The notes below the pieces were generated by a model, which worked only from the letters and a program-made list of their open reading frames with translations, was not told the origin of the DNA and did not search any database. DNA of 64,000 nt. Origin: Clavaria fumosa (Eukaryota; Basidiomycota; Agaricomycetes; Agaricales; Clavariaceae). Shown here one piece after another: positions 42,072 to 53,365 of the stretch. Numbering within the stretch: position 1 is the first letter of the stretch; every line of letters starts with the position of its first letter. The DNA lies in contig OX637794.1 of the NCBI GenBank assembly GCA_951802425.1, positions 1,054,001 to 1,118,000 of the forward strand. Reading direction: 5' to 3'. The position numbers and the translations under genes are program-made.

Positions 42072-43689
42072 ATGAACGACTTCAACGCTACAATTTTGCA
42101 AAACGCGGTGCAGGCGATGGTAGAGGCACGAACTATGGCGCCAGGCGATTCGCTGCCGGAACAGGGGCAGGATGCGGAGTACGCGGAGTGGGTGGAGACG
42201 TATGGGGGTGATGCGGTGCATAACCGGGTTTCTTATTTATCGCGTTTTACTGACACAGTTTTTTAGGATGATTTCCTCGCCGGTTACGTGGCCGCAATTG
42301 AGGAGGACGTGGATATCGATGAGGGGTTAGTCCTCATTGCGCGTAGGTTAAAAAAATGGCGCAAGTTACGTGGCGAGGAGTGGGCCGCAGAGTGGGCCAA
42401 ACGTCGTGAGGAGGCCGAGGCTGCAAGACGCACGAAGGAGGAGAGGGTTGCCGTGGAGAGGGCGACGGCAGAAGCGGAGGTGGCGGAGAGGCGGACCGAG
42501 GAGGCTAGGGCGGCAGAGAAGAGGGCGCGAGTTGCCCGTGCGTGCCGGATCATCGACAGCGAGGACGAGGAGGGCGATGAGGCGACAGTGGCAGGGGTAG
42601 CAGTGGCAGCAACAGCAACAGCAGCAGCGGCGATGACAGCAGCGGAGCGGGTGGAGGAGGAACCGGCGGGCGCGGATGAATTGTCCGCGCCGGACATCGT
42701 CGAGATCAAGGCAGACAGGACGGTCAAGAACGCGGAATCGGCCGTGGGTGCGGAGGAAGTGTCAGGGAACGGTCATCGGACCGTTTGGGGGACCGACAGG
42801 GTAACTCCCGTTGGTACAATCGAGGCGGGGTCCGTGGATGCGGCGGCCGGGGGGCGCGGTGTGGTCGTCGAAATGCCCGTGCTGGAGGCTCGAGTCGGGG
42901 GGCGGATGATGGCAACACCGGTGTGGGTGGAGATCGCGAGGCGGAAGGCGGTGGAACAGGGGCGAGGCAGGAGGACCGGAGTGGGAGCGGCGGTGAGGTC
43001 TCGGGCTGCGCGTCAGCCCGAAGATAAGGTAAGTTGTTAATTTATCTGATCAATTCTTAGCTGATTTATCCATAGGAGCACGAGCCGGGATGTGACGCTT
43101 GCGTTCGGAAGGGACGCGAGTGTTACGGGTTGGAGGGGGTGGCATGCCAGTGGTGCAGGGTGTATAAGGTTTTGTGCAGCATATCGGCTGCTCGAGGTAA
43201 GTGGAAAATTCTTTGTTTCTGTGTATAAGAGAAAAACTGAAGGTTGGAATTTTTTAGGTGTGAAACCGGAGAAAGGAGCGGGGTCCGGAGACAAGGGTAA
43301 GTCGGATGAACTGTCGGTCACGTATCGGCTAATGGCGCGTAGCAGGTGCGGGGGTGGCGGAGGCGCCGGGCAGTAAGCGGCCGCGACGGGTGGTGGTACG
43401 CGCGCCAGTGCGCGACCAAACGACTACGGATGAGGATGGGGAGGACGAACTCGAGGCTGAGGAGAGCGTGGAGGTGGTAGAAGAGCCACCGGCAAAGCGG
43501 AGGAGGTCGGAGATGGGGCCGGGGCCGAGTCGGAAGGGGAAGGAGAGGGAGCCGGCATCGGGGTCCAAGGGCAGGGAGGCTCTTGGACGGGCGTTAACAA
43601 TGATGGAGCGAGGCTCCGATCAGGTGAAGGCGGGAGCAGAGCTGGTGAGGGCGGGTGTGGAGCTGCTCCGGGTGCTGCTCCTTGAGTAG
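42072..43689 (+). CDS. Five-exon Cys-rich protein gene inside gypsy-B, antisense to gag-pol
   Basis: Exons 42072-42227, 42267-43028, 43076-43196, 43258-43296 and 43343-43689 give 474 residues in one frame. The four introns (39, 47, 61 and 46 bp) have GT...AG ends, three with GTAAGT; the last acceptor is a tandem TAGCAG. Start MNDFNATILQNAV follows CATCAAC. Next comes a charged, probably coiled-coil stretch rich in Glu/Ala/Arg (KKWRKLRGEEWAAEWAKRRE). At about residues 310-340 is a six-Cys motif, CX2CX6CX8CX2CX6C (CDACVRKGREC...CQWCRVYKVLC), then a basic patch KRPRR, an acidic run and PAKRRRSE, possibly nuclear. The Cys pattern recalls a zinc cluster but the spacing differs from Gal4. No known function. 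It could be a captured host gene or an accessory element gene. Confidence 0.72.
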
Positions 43690-43914
43690 CCGTCCACTCC
43701 TGTAAATAATAATATATATATATATATATTTTGTATATGTTGGAATATGTGTCAGAAATGTGATGGACAGTGAACAAAAAGTAAGGGAACTCAAGAATTG
43801 GAGATTGAAAACGCCGTGTGGAAGATTTGGACTTGTCCGATTTTTTTTTTTTTTGGGGGTAGTTGGAATTGGCGAATGAAGGATGGATAATAAGTTAGAT
43901 TAAGTAAAAGGCGT

Positions 43915-46900
43915 TCAATGGTTTGTCTGTAGCTTTCGGACTGTTCTAGGACGTTGCAGAGGTGTGTCGGATGTATCGGATTCGTCGGCAGTGTGGTCGG
44001 AATTGTCAGATTGTGCATCAGGGTCAACGAAACGCTCTGCGTGTGTGACGGGTTTGTCATTATCTTGTTCAACATTGGGGCTGATATCGGATGCTTCATG
44101 GTGAGGTTCGGGTGGGGAGTCGTTCGTGTGGTCTTCCAGGGGCTCGATAACTGAGGTGACCGGAATCGATGTCTGCGTTCGAGGATAGTAGGGAATGATT
44201 TGAAAGGCGGCATATCTGATTTTCGAAACCGATCCATCTAGTTCCGATAAAATGTATGCGCCGTGCAGAGATCGGCAGACAACGATCATGGGTCCGAAAA
44301 ATCAAGGCTTGGTCTTCCGGTTCAGTTCCATTTTGATGGCTGAATTTCGAATAAGAACAAGCGATCCGGGTTCGAAGTCGAAGTCGAAGATGGCGTTCCG
44401 GTGGGCATCGATAAATTGCTTAACGGATTGCTTTCGGGTGTAGAGAACCTTGTCGGAGATCAGTGCGAGGTCTTCCTCTCGTTTCTGCAGTTGACGGGCG
44501 CGAAGTGCGATAAGTTCCGGCGTTGTCATCGGGGTGTCGGTGGTGGGAATCATGTATGTAGCCTCAGCTATATCAAACGGGAGAAGAGGCTCGACTCCGT
44601 GAGCAATGTAGAAGGGGGAGAAACCGGTGGAACGTTGGATGGTGACTCGTTCGGCCCATATTATGGATGGTGACTCGTTCGGCCCATATTATGGATGGAA
44701 GAACATCGGGCCATTTCGATTCGTCGCCGTTTGCCGATTTGATGAGTGATTCGCGGACGGAGCGGTGAGCGCGTTCGATGACACCATTGGCACGAGAGTT
44801 GTATCCGTATATGCGGATGTTGTGTATTCCGTACCGTTCTTGCAGTAGGTCGAGGGCTTTGACAAACGGTGCCCCGTTGTCAGTGATAATTTCTTCAACG
44901 GCTCCCCATCGGCAGAGGATATCTTCGAATAAGAATGATCCGATGAGTCGGGCGGTTTCATTTCGGAGCGGTCTGGCTTCTGGGTAAGCGGAAAGCGAGC
45001 ATCGGGTGTGAACGAGGAGTCGGAATCCGCGGGCTCTGGGTAAAAACATGGTGTCAATATGGACACGTCGAAAAAGCGCAGCGGGGGTAGCGACAGTCGG
45101 AGGGATGAATATTTTGCGAATTTGTCGCGTTTGGCACTGGTGGCATGTTCATACAAACCACTTCACATCCTGGTCTAGCATCGGCCACCAGAATCGGGTC
45201 AGAAGGCGTGAGCGAATAACGTAAACTCCCTTATGTCCCAGTGAATCGTGCACTTCCATTATAAGAGCAAGTCATTTGTCGTCCGGAGGAATGATTTGAT
45301 GATGTCCGTTGGGTCGGCGGCGCCAGAGTTTGTCGTTGAGTATAAAGAAATCGGATGCAGATCGGACCAAACGTCAGAATTCCGTAGTGTCCATGTCCGA
45401 TGATCGAATAGGGTTGTGGAGGAATGCTTCGATGTTGTGGAGGCGCTGCTGGCGTTTGATGGCCGCATCAGGTCGGGGAATAGTCATGGTGGCGGGCTTG
45501 CTAGGAGGGGATTCGTTCAATTCCATTGAATTGAGTAGCATCGATCCTGTGTAAACGTTGAAGTAGGGGTAGGCGACTTGGGTTTGATTGGTGTCGGATA
45601 AATGGTGCGATTCCAATTTTCGGTTGATGAGCTCCGTGACGAATACGTAGCTCCGATCAATCCAATCTTCATGGTCGTCGGTTTCTGTATCAATTTCATT
45701 ATCTGCGGCTCGTCGACGGGACAATCCGTCGGCTCCAGTATGCTTATCTGCGGGAATGTGAGTCAAATTGAAGTCGAAAAGTAGGATGCCGGCAATCCAT
45801 CTGTTCATCGCAGCATTTGGTTGAATGTCGGGATTGTTGAGCATTCCTTTGATAAATTTTGCGTCCATTTCGACGGTGAATTTCGGGAGTCCGATGAGGT
45901 AAATGCGATATGATCGGAGTGCTCGGAACAGTCCGTATAATTCGATTTTAGCTTGCAAATATCGGGCTTCACATTCATTCCAGGTGATCGATCCGAATCT
46001 TGAGGGGTATCGAATCCCATCTTCGCCGACTTGGAATAATGCGAAGCCGACAGCGATGTTGGAGGAATCGACGGCCATAATCACAGAACGTCCAGAACAG
46101 TAGTCGATAGGTCAGATGGCAGAACAGTTGAGAATGGCATGTTTCAGTCGGTCCATCGAGTTTTGTTCTTCTTCTCCAAAGTTAAATGGCACATCTTTTC
46201 GAGTCAGGTTGACAAGTGGACAGGCAAGTAGAGCGTAATTCTTGATGAAGTGCCGGAGGAGTCCGCAAATGCCTAGAAATGATCGGACGTCGGTCAATGA
46301 TTCACATGATGGCCAGTCACGGATCCGTTGGACATTTGATGAATCGGGTATACGGCCTTCGTAGGTACAGGTGTGTCCGGTGATGATCGCTTCCGGTGCG
46401 CAGATCGTCGTCTTCTTTCCGTTAAACGTTCCTCCGACTTTCTTGACTCGTTGAAGTACCCGGTTGACATTGTTTAGGTGTTCCCACACAAATCGGCGGA
46501 TCTGCGGATTTTCTGGAATGGTTTCGTAGGTGCCGTCGGGTAGTTCATATCGGGTCTCAGGGCCTTTGATGGCTACGTCGTCGACGAAGGGGATGGTGAT
46601 GTGAGGAATTTCATCTTGTAAAATATGAGTGACGTCCCCATGCATTATCTGAGTCGCGTTGGTGTATCCCATCAGCATGCAAGTCAACCACTTTGCTCCG
46701 AGGGGGGTTTGAAATGTAGTAAGGTCTCGGCTTCGTTCGTCGAGGGAGCGTTGATCAAAGGAAACAAAAAGGTCGAGGGATCCATAACAACCACGTCTAG
46801 CGAATGATTCCGCAAAAACTTCCATGATCGGAGGGACGGCGGAGTCTCCGATCGTGACTTTGTTGAGAGGCTGAAGGTTGTGGACGAGCCGGAGCGACTT

Positions 46901-47707
46901 TCCGTCTTTCTTCAGAATGCAAAACCATTGAGATCGGTATGAGGAGTTTGATTCTTCATAGACTCCGGCGGCAATCTTTTCTCGGATAACTTTTAAAACG
47001 TCGTTGTAGATGCCGGGTGGGATCGGAATATTCTTGAAGACCCAAGGGATGTGTTCGACCATCGGGATAATTATCGGATCGAAATATTTCGCGTCGAAAC
47101 GTCCTTTTTCAGTCTCTTTCCAGGCGAAAGCATCCTCTTGGATCTTAATAAGATGGTGTACGAGTTTTTCTTCCTCCGGCCACAAGAATCCTGTTCGGTT
47201 GGCGTTATGTGCGTCCTTTCGATCCTGTGTGTACCTGGGGCCGGGAACAAACTCGGGCAGATGCTTTGGCAGGATAGGAATGTCGGCGAGGGGGTCCGGG
47301 TGTCGGCATCAGATGATCCGAAATTCTTCGGGAACGATTGCTTTAATCGGGTTGATGCGGTTGGCCACTTTCTTGTATTTCTTCCTGACATATACGGGTA
47401 TAATTGCTTCTGTTGGTGATATTTCGATGGACTGGACGTTGGAATAAAAGGTAGGCTGAGGTGATACCGGTGTCTCCGATGCTTTGTTAATGATTTTCGG
47501 AGGTCCGGATGGCTCGAGAGAGATGTCCCAAAAATAAGTGAATGGCAATGGGTTGAGAGTCATTGATGGTACAGATTGAGATGCATGAAACGAATGAGCA
47601 GGAGATAATTGGACGGTTGGAGTATCAGATGTGGGTATAGCTTTGATTTTGGTGACCATCGGGTAATCGTCCGAAGATTTGGTCAGGTCCGATACTCCAG
47701 CTATCAA
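43915..47707 (-). pseudogene. gypsy-B pol: RT, RNase H, integrase
   Basis: From about 47707 downwards: spacer, TGA 47309, WPEEEKLVHHLIKIQ, RT with GSLDLFVSFDQRSLD and IPFVDDVAIKG, TGA 46112, RNase H VIMAVDSSNIAVGFALFQ with HTGADGLSRRR, TGA 45374, TGA 45272, integrase HHCC finger HDSLGHKG...CHQCQTRQ containing TGA 45149, core ITDNGAPF and GVIERAHRSVRESL. A 28-bp tandem duplication at about 44641-44697 shifts the frame. Then GFSPFYIAHGVEPLLPFDIA, TGA 44302, and FGPMIVVCRSLHGAYILSEL to the end at 43915. Every stop replaces an expected Arg CGA. The family is common in agaricomycetes. Confidence 0.9.
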
Positions 47708-49053
47708 AAATCCGGATTGTTAGTTTTTGTTTTTAAAACTTTCCGGAGCGAAATTCTCTCCCTAGTCGGCATGATGATTCTCTCTCCAGTGTTCGGATCG
47801 TTTAGAATCAAGTCTTGGGCTCCGTGTGGGTGATCTATCGTTTGCGATCCGGTCAGCATAAAGAACGGACGTCCGATAAGTACCTCACATGGCAGGGTAT
47901 CGGCAACCTGCATTTGGACGTGGAAGGTGCATGGTCCGATCTGTAATGGGAAATTCTTGATCTGTCCGAGCGTCGGTGCGATGGTGCCGTGTGAGGATTC
48001 CATGTGTAGTATACGTTCGGAGTATAGGGGATTGCTGAGCCGCTCCCAAACGTCACGTCTCATTGCGACGATTGAGCTTCCCTGGTCTAGGAGACATTCC
48101 GCTGTGATCCGACCATCGAGGGTTCCTTCCACAATTCGGAGCAGTGCGGTGTCGACTGCTACAACGAGATCTGAGGTGTCCGGTGTGGCAGCGTCCGTAA
48201 ATAACGTGTTCTGCAAAATGCCAGTGGTGACAGGAACTCGTTTAGCCGTTACCATGTCTTTCATCTTCTTTCGAACTTCTCCGGAAATTGCTAATAGTTC
48301 GCGCTGCGTCATCCGGACCAGGACATCGAGTGCCCGATCGAAAACTTGTTGAATGGTTTTCGGGTCTTCAACCGGTGCTTGGTAATGGTATTGAACATCA
48401 GGCCGGTCGATCTTCACGGGCTTTGTTGGTTGGGTGGTTGTCGGTGGGGTTATAACCACTGCAGGTAGAGGGGGCAGTCGAGATGGTTGCGGATCGTTGT
48501 TCCTGATGATGGGCATTCGCTTTTTTCCTTTGTCTACCTTCTTTGCAACTTTGTTAGCAAAAATGCGAGCCATGTCTTCCAGTTCAGCATCCGGTTGTTC
48601 TTCGTCGTCGGATGTGTTGTCCATGTCGGCATTGTCATCGGACATCATCATCGGCTTGACTTCGAACATGGCTGTTGTCGTCGGTTGTACGTTCTGGGAC
48701 TGATATGTTGCGTAGTACTTGTCGAAGCGTTCGGAGAGGTTCTTTCCAACGATAGAACCTGGTAGGTAGCGTCCGGAGGGTAAACAAATCCTATTTTCGC
48801 TATTCCAGACGCATTTCCCTGCTGCAATATACTTGAGGGCCATCGGGCAGGCGCTGATGAAGTGACCAGTTTCCGAGCAGAAATTACATGTTCGGTTTAT
48901 CGGTCCATTGATCGTCCTTGGTGCCAGTCGCTTGGCCGTGTCTTGGGATGATGCCGATAAAATAGATTTGAGCCGAGCCATGCTGGATGCAAAGGTCGCA
49001 AGGGCAGCCGATAGGACTCTTACTGAAAGTGATTTGGTCACTTTTGACCCCCA
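47704..49053 (-). pseudogene. gypsy-B gag C-terminal part and protease (copy 2)
   Basis: 445-codon frame equal to the one at 1141-2478 with a few substitutions; same zinc knuckle (CNFCSETGHFISAC) and protease site (LLDQGSS). It overlaps pol by four bases in the -1 register (GATTTTTGATAG). Separated from its N-terminal half by the insertion to its right. Confidence 0.88.
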
Positions 49054-50134
49054 GTTGCTATAATTCAGTATGGCTTATCACCACAAACAAGGCTGAGGTA
49101 GCTTCCCACCTCCAAAATAAGCTTAGAAATCAAAGGGAGAGTGTGTAAAACTGAGCTACAGTATGCCTAGCAGTGTTTTAAAAGTGTTGGGAGTTATGCA
49201 AAGTACAAAATTACTTGTTGTTTACTTACAGTGACTCGAAAAATGGTATAGATGTTCCATGTTTTTGGATTATGTCAGCAATATCTCATTAATGACTAAA
49301 TGAGGAAACATATAAAATGCATCATCTGATAGCCCTCCTGCTCAGCTATCTGTCCATATATTTAGCTTCAACACAAGTCCAGCATAAGCTAAGATATATG
49401 CATTTGTTTGTGAGGGTGTCATCCTGACAGTCATTTGCAGACATTCAAAGTAGGTAAACAACAAGTAATTTTGTACTTTGCATAACTCCCAACACTTTTA
49501 AAACACTGCTAGGCATACTGTAGCTCAGTTTTACACACTCTCCCTTTGATTTCTAAGCTTATTTTGGAGGTGGGAAGCTACCTCAGCCTTGTTTGTGGTG
49601 ATAAGCCATACTGAATTATAGCAACTGGGGGTCAAAAGTGACCAAATCACTTTCAGTAAGAGTCCTAGAAGTCTGATAGCACAGTCCAGAGGTATAGTGG
49701 CTAACACAAAGCCTAACAGCAAATTTGTGACAGGAATCACCATTTCCCACCATAGAGATGATGGATGCCTTACCCTTAGTAGGGAGCTGCTTCATGGTGG
49801 GAAAGTTGGAGGAAAGTGAAGGAAGGCCCTCCTCATATACTAGAAGGTGGTCTGGGAGCATTATTTTGTTTATTGGGATGTCCATTCAACAAATTCATTC
49901 AATTATTCTACTTTTTGATGCCTGCAAAAAAACTGTCCGGATGACACACCCACAAACAAGGCCAAATATCTCAGCTTAAACCAAACATATATTAAAGCTG
50001 AACACATAGATAGATATCCAAGAAGTAGGGCTATCAGATGGTGTGTTTTACATGTCTGCATCCTGACCTGTTATTGAGATATTGCTGAAATAATCCAAAA
50101 GCACAAAACATCCAGACAGTTTTTTGAGTCACTG
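49012..50134. mobile_element. Tc1-like element plus inverted flank copy (copy 2)
   Basis: Same structure as 2449-3571: terminal repeats 49229-49453 and 49908-50134 flanked by TA, and the 214-bp inverted pair 49012-49225 / 49454-49667. Near-identical to copy 1, so the event predates the duplication. Confidence 0.78.
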
Positions 50135-50136
50135 TA

Positions 50137-51134
50137 ATCTTGGGTTGCGCTTCTTTCCCGGGGGCTGCGGATGCGAAGCGGATGGTTCTGGAAGAATAGT
50201 CGGTGGACGCAGAAAGAGGGGACGTTGATGACAATAAAAATTCGGCAGCGGCGTGTACTTCGTTCATCGGGTATGGATCCTCGGGATGGTGGTCGGGAAG
50301 CTTTATTGCGAGCCTACTTTCAATCCGGCATCTTGTGTGGTCACCAAATCCAAGAATGTATAGGCAGTTTCTGTCGTTAGTGGTCATCCGCTGCGATTCT
50401 ATGAGGTGTGAGGTAATGCGGAGGAAGTCCCTGTAATATTCTCCATGTTCGGCACGCGTATATACGCCCTTTTGTGCCGAGTCCGATATGAAATGATCAA
50501 GATCGGCAACGGAGAATAACCTTCCACCATTGGCACCTGGATATAGTCGTCAGACTGCTGCTTTAAACGTGTCCCAGGTCCAGGCTTCATCTGGTGGTGG
50601 TGGTGTTAAGGTTTCCCATAAGAGGCAGGTATCAGTGTCGAGGTAGTGCTTTGCGTAGCGGATCAGGTCGGCTTCCGGAGCGTTGGGATTCACGCCGGTG
50701 AGGACGATATGTATGTCTTCGAAGTATCTGTTGAGATGTGTCGGTACTCCGTCGAATACTGGTGCGCCGTGTGCGCCTCGGAGTGGATATCTCGCTTGAT
50801 TGGTCATTTGCTGTTCGATGTCCAGTGGAAACTGTAAAATGTTCAGGTCGAGTGGTAATGGTGTGAGCGGTGACGGGGATGATTGCGGTTCGTCGGGTAG
50901 GAGCTGTGGTAAAGCGATAACTGGTGTATTGAAACTGGTGTGAGAGTATACGATGGAAGAGATGCTGGGGATATTTGATGGGTGAAGGTGAGAAGATTCG
51001 ATAACTTCTCCGGATGGTTCGGATTGCGGCAAGTCCAATGTTGGTAGCTGAATCCGGGCTCTCAGGCGTTCGGAACATCGAGGGTTGGATGCTGATGATC
51101 CTCTTGGGATCCTCGAAGGTGGTTGTGAAGACAT
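50137..51134 (-). pseudogene. gypsy-B gag N-terminal part (copy 2)
   Basis: ATG 51134, MSSQPPSRIPRG, through TWDTFKAAV, TGA 50550-50552, then RLYPGANGG and on to the insertion. Same defects as copy 1. Confidence 0.83.
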
Positions 51135-51147
51135 TTTTGTGGCCCCC

Positions 51148-51164
51148 CCTCGCGGTGGGCTCCA
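51148..51164 (-). promoter_or_regulatory. Primer-binding site of gypsy-B (copy 2)
   Basis: TGGAGCCCACCGCGAGG on the minus strand, four bases inside the 5' LTR, as in copy 1. Confidence 0.65.
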
Positions 51165-51168
51165 GAAA

Positions 51169-52101
51169 TGTAGTAGGTATTACGTGTATTGGCTGCAACT
51201 GCTTGATTACAGTCAAGTTCTTCAGGGGGGGTCTGACCCAACGCCTAAAACAGTGAGTGCAACCTTGGAGGGTGTGGAGGATGAGTTAAATGAGTTGATA
51301 AGACGAGAGTATACAATGTCCAAGGTGTCCGATAGATTCCGATATGAGTCCGATATCGGATCCGATGTCGAGCAAGAGAGTAGTCGAAGATACGAAGGAC
51401 TGGCAATGACGAAGGCCAGCGGAATGATGTGTACGACGAAGGATGAGCCTAACGGAGCTCACGCAAGATGTGGGTGATGAGAATAAGCTGCTTTTTGTAG
51501 AGTCCAATACATTCTTAAGTACATTTTTGTAATTACAAATGCTCCGGATTGTACCGGATGATCCGGAGGTCATGGGGAATGGGGGAAGGTCATAGGTAAG
51601 ATCATGTGGAGGTCATAGGTCATGGAAGAAACGGCATAGTACGTAGAAATGAAGAGTCCGAATTAATCGGTCATCAGGAACGCTGGTAGGAAAGAAGAGA
51701 AGGCATAATCGAGTATAGTACATAGTAGATAAAACACTTTTGAGTGTAGAAACATTTACAAATTCAGAGGAACACATGATATGAAATTTACAGCATTAAG
51801 GATGAAACAGGGGAGAGTACATGAAACATCGGTCACAAGGAGCGCTAAGCAGAGTAAAGTAATGAAATTGGAGTATATGGGCGCCATGGATCACCTGTGT
51901 AATGAGGAATTTAATTTAATGAGGGTCCGGTACCGGATAGTTATCGGATGAGTATCGGGCTTTACGGACGGTCATCGGAGGGCATCGGATGGTGTCGGAT
52001 GGTGGTCGGTTCATGTCGGGTACAAGGCGGATGCGTGCTGAATTCTTCGGATGGTAGGTATCTGTCATGTTTCCGTGCTGGAGCCGTATATTATCCTTAC
52101 A
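51169..52101 (-). repeat. gypsy-B 5' LTR (copy 2)
   Basis: 933 bp, TG...CA, matching 40993-41926 and 4606-5538. It should contain the gag-pol promoter. Confidence 0.95.
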
Positions 52102-52311
52102 GCGGGTCACCCAGTCAAGGTACTTGCGAAGTTTCATGTGATCATCATCGCTCGGTGCGGATTCCGGTGACGGATCGGCTGGTCTGGCTGGGCAGGCCTC
52201 GGTGCCCGTTACCACTAACCACAGATACTTGGCCTGTAACACAGACTTCATGTGTACGGACCAGTTAGCGTAGTTCTGTCCATTTAGTTTGGGGAATCTA
52301 AAGGCATCCAT
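52102..52311 (-). pseudogene. Copia gag N-terminus (copy 2)
   Basis: MDAFRFPKLNGQNYANWSVH and on to LDWVTR, then cut by gypsy-B. Continues at 40992 in frame. Confidence 0.88.
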
Positions 52312-52351
52312 TGCAGCCGAATCCAACTGTCCGTTACCGGGTCTCATAATC

Positions 52352-52661
52352 TCACAACAGCGCAGGCGCACCGAAGCGAAACTGGAGTTCACGCGGTAAG
52401 GTAAGAACACGTGTATTCATTAGTCTAAGTAGCAATAATCAGAGGGTAAGTACTAACCTGAAGTTCACGCGGTAAGGTAAGAACACGTGAACTCCTACGA
52501 GTGTTCAACAACGGTATAAGTAGTATCTACGGGTAAACTACAGTGTATAGATAGAGAGGAGAACAGGAATAACTATCGAAAGGGCGGTGCAAGCGTGCGC
52601 CGCCTGTTCTGTAGCGAGTCCGAGAGCGAGTAAGAGCGGAGGCGAAGCGTACGCTTCATCA
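52352..52661 (-). repeat. Copia 5' LTR (copy 2)
   Basis: 310 bp with TGATGAAGCG start on the minus strand. Followed by CCTTC (52662-52666), the right target duplicate matching 31009-31013. Confidence 0.9.
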
Positions 52662-52796
52662 CCTTCGGGTGATGGGGTTGATCGTCATCCTCCTTCAGAG
52701 GCCCCACTCACAGGAGCACGTCCAGGCTGACCGTTCAGCTGGTCCTCACTCCTTCCCCCAGATTGTTTATTTGTTGTATAACGAGACTTAGTCAGC

Positions 52797-53052
52797 GACA
52801 ATGCGGCTCCACACTACGCAATGTCGCCTCCGCGCTCGTGCGGTGGACAATAGTGCCCTCGGCTTACACATAACTGCACGAATGTTGGCGCACATCCACG
52901 TGCCCTTTCGTCCATATTCTGCGACACTCTATTGCTGACTATCAAGTGCGCAGGTGGAACAAGAACATTCACAACCCTGTCGCACTGAGCGAGAAGCAGC
53001 GCATGAAATGTGATGCCCTTTGGTTCAAAGCAAAGTGCTAAAGAGGCCCATA
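52797..53052. other. NLR-associated degenerate module, right half (copy 2)
   Basis: Same as 6234-6489. It is the continuation of 25128-25316 after the nest. Confidence 0.6.
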
Positions 53053-53203
53053 TCTTTGCCATGATCAACAAGTAGACTCTCTGCTTCATCTAACTTCCCC
53101 TGATTCCTGTATGTGGCTGCCAGATTGGCAATACTTTCCAAAGTGTCTGGGTGTTATGGCCCATGTATCCTTTTCCTCACTTCCATCACTTGCAATTCTA
53201 GAC
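53053..53203 (-). pseudogene. Severed terminal TPR unit of the NLR gene (copy 2)
   Basis: Identical in structure to 6490-6640, including the TAA within the unit, so the damage predates the duplication. Confidence 0.85.
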
Positions 53204-53365
53204 TGTAAGGGTCCACCCCAGGGGTGAAGGGAGTTCCCTGGACACTTAGCTAATCAGCCACACTTATCCTACTACTGTCACTACAACTGTGTAACTACTG
53301 CTATAAACAGAGTTCTAATGCACTTGTGACTGAGGATATCTGGTCTCACTCAAACCAATCTTACA
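53204..53365. mobile_element. 162-bp solo LTR-like insertion in the NLR TPR array (copy 2)
   Basis: Same insertion as 6641-6802 with TAGAC duplicates at both ends. It supplies the stop of the copy-2 NLR frame. Confidence 0.85.

Larger units (their letters stand above)
40993..52101 (-). mobile_element. Ty3/gypsy element 'gypsy-B', full length with an opposite-strand gene
   Basis: 11.1 kb between LTRs 40993-41926 and 51169-52101, inserted in copia gag with a 4-bp duplicate CCGC/CCGT; removing it restores WVTR-DGAAQG in frame. Minus-strand content: gag (with Tc1-like insertion), protease, RT, RNase H, integrase and a GPMIVV-type C-terminal region. Between pol and the 3' LTR lies a 1.6-kb five-exon gene on the plus strand. 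Seven in-frame TGAs and a 28-bp duplication disable pol and gag. Confidence 0.93.
31014..52661 (-). mobile_element. Ty1/copia element carrying three nested insertions
   Basis: Left (3') LTR 31014-32234, right (5') LTR 52352-52661, with CCTTC duplicates outside both. Internal pieces on the minus strand: gag 52311 to 52102 and 40992 downwards, protease-integrase-RT to 38062, RNase H end 32442-32256. Inserted material: a solo LTR in the left LTR, gypsy-A in pol, gypsy-B in gag. With those removed the copia is about 4 kb and also lacks the C-terminal half of RT, so it was defective. Confidence 0.9.
25317..52796 (+). mobile_element. DIRS-like tyrosine-recombinase retrotransposon, host of the nest
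   Basis: Left part 25317-31008, right tail 52667-52796; everything between is a copia insertion with perfect CCTTC duplicates. It encodes a double zinc-knuckle ORF1, an RT-RNase H ORF with a WVDDF motif, and a tyrosine recombinase instead of a DDE integrase, the hallmark of the DIRS order. No target duplication is expected for this order and none is seen. Split direct or inverted terminal repeats could not be identified by eye, so the exact ends rest on comparison with the paralogous empty module. Confidence 0.8.
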
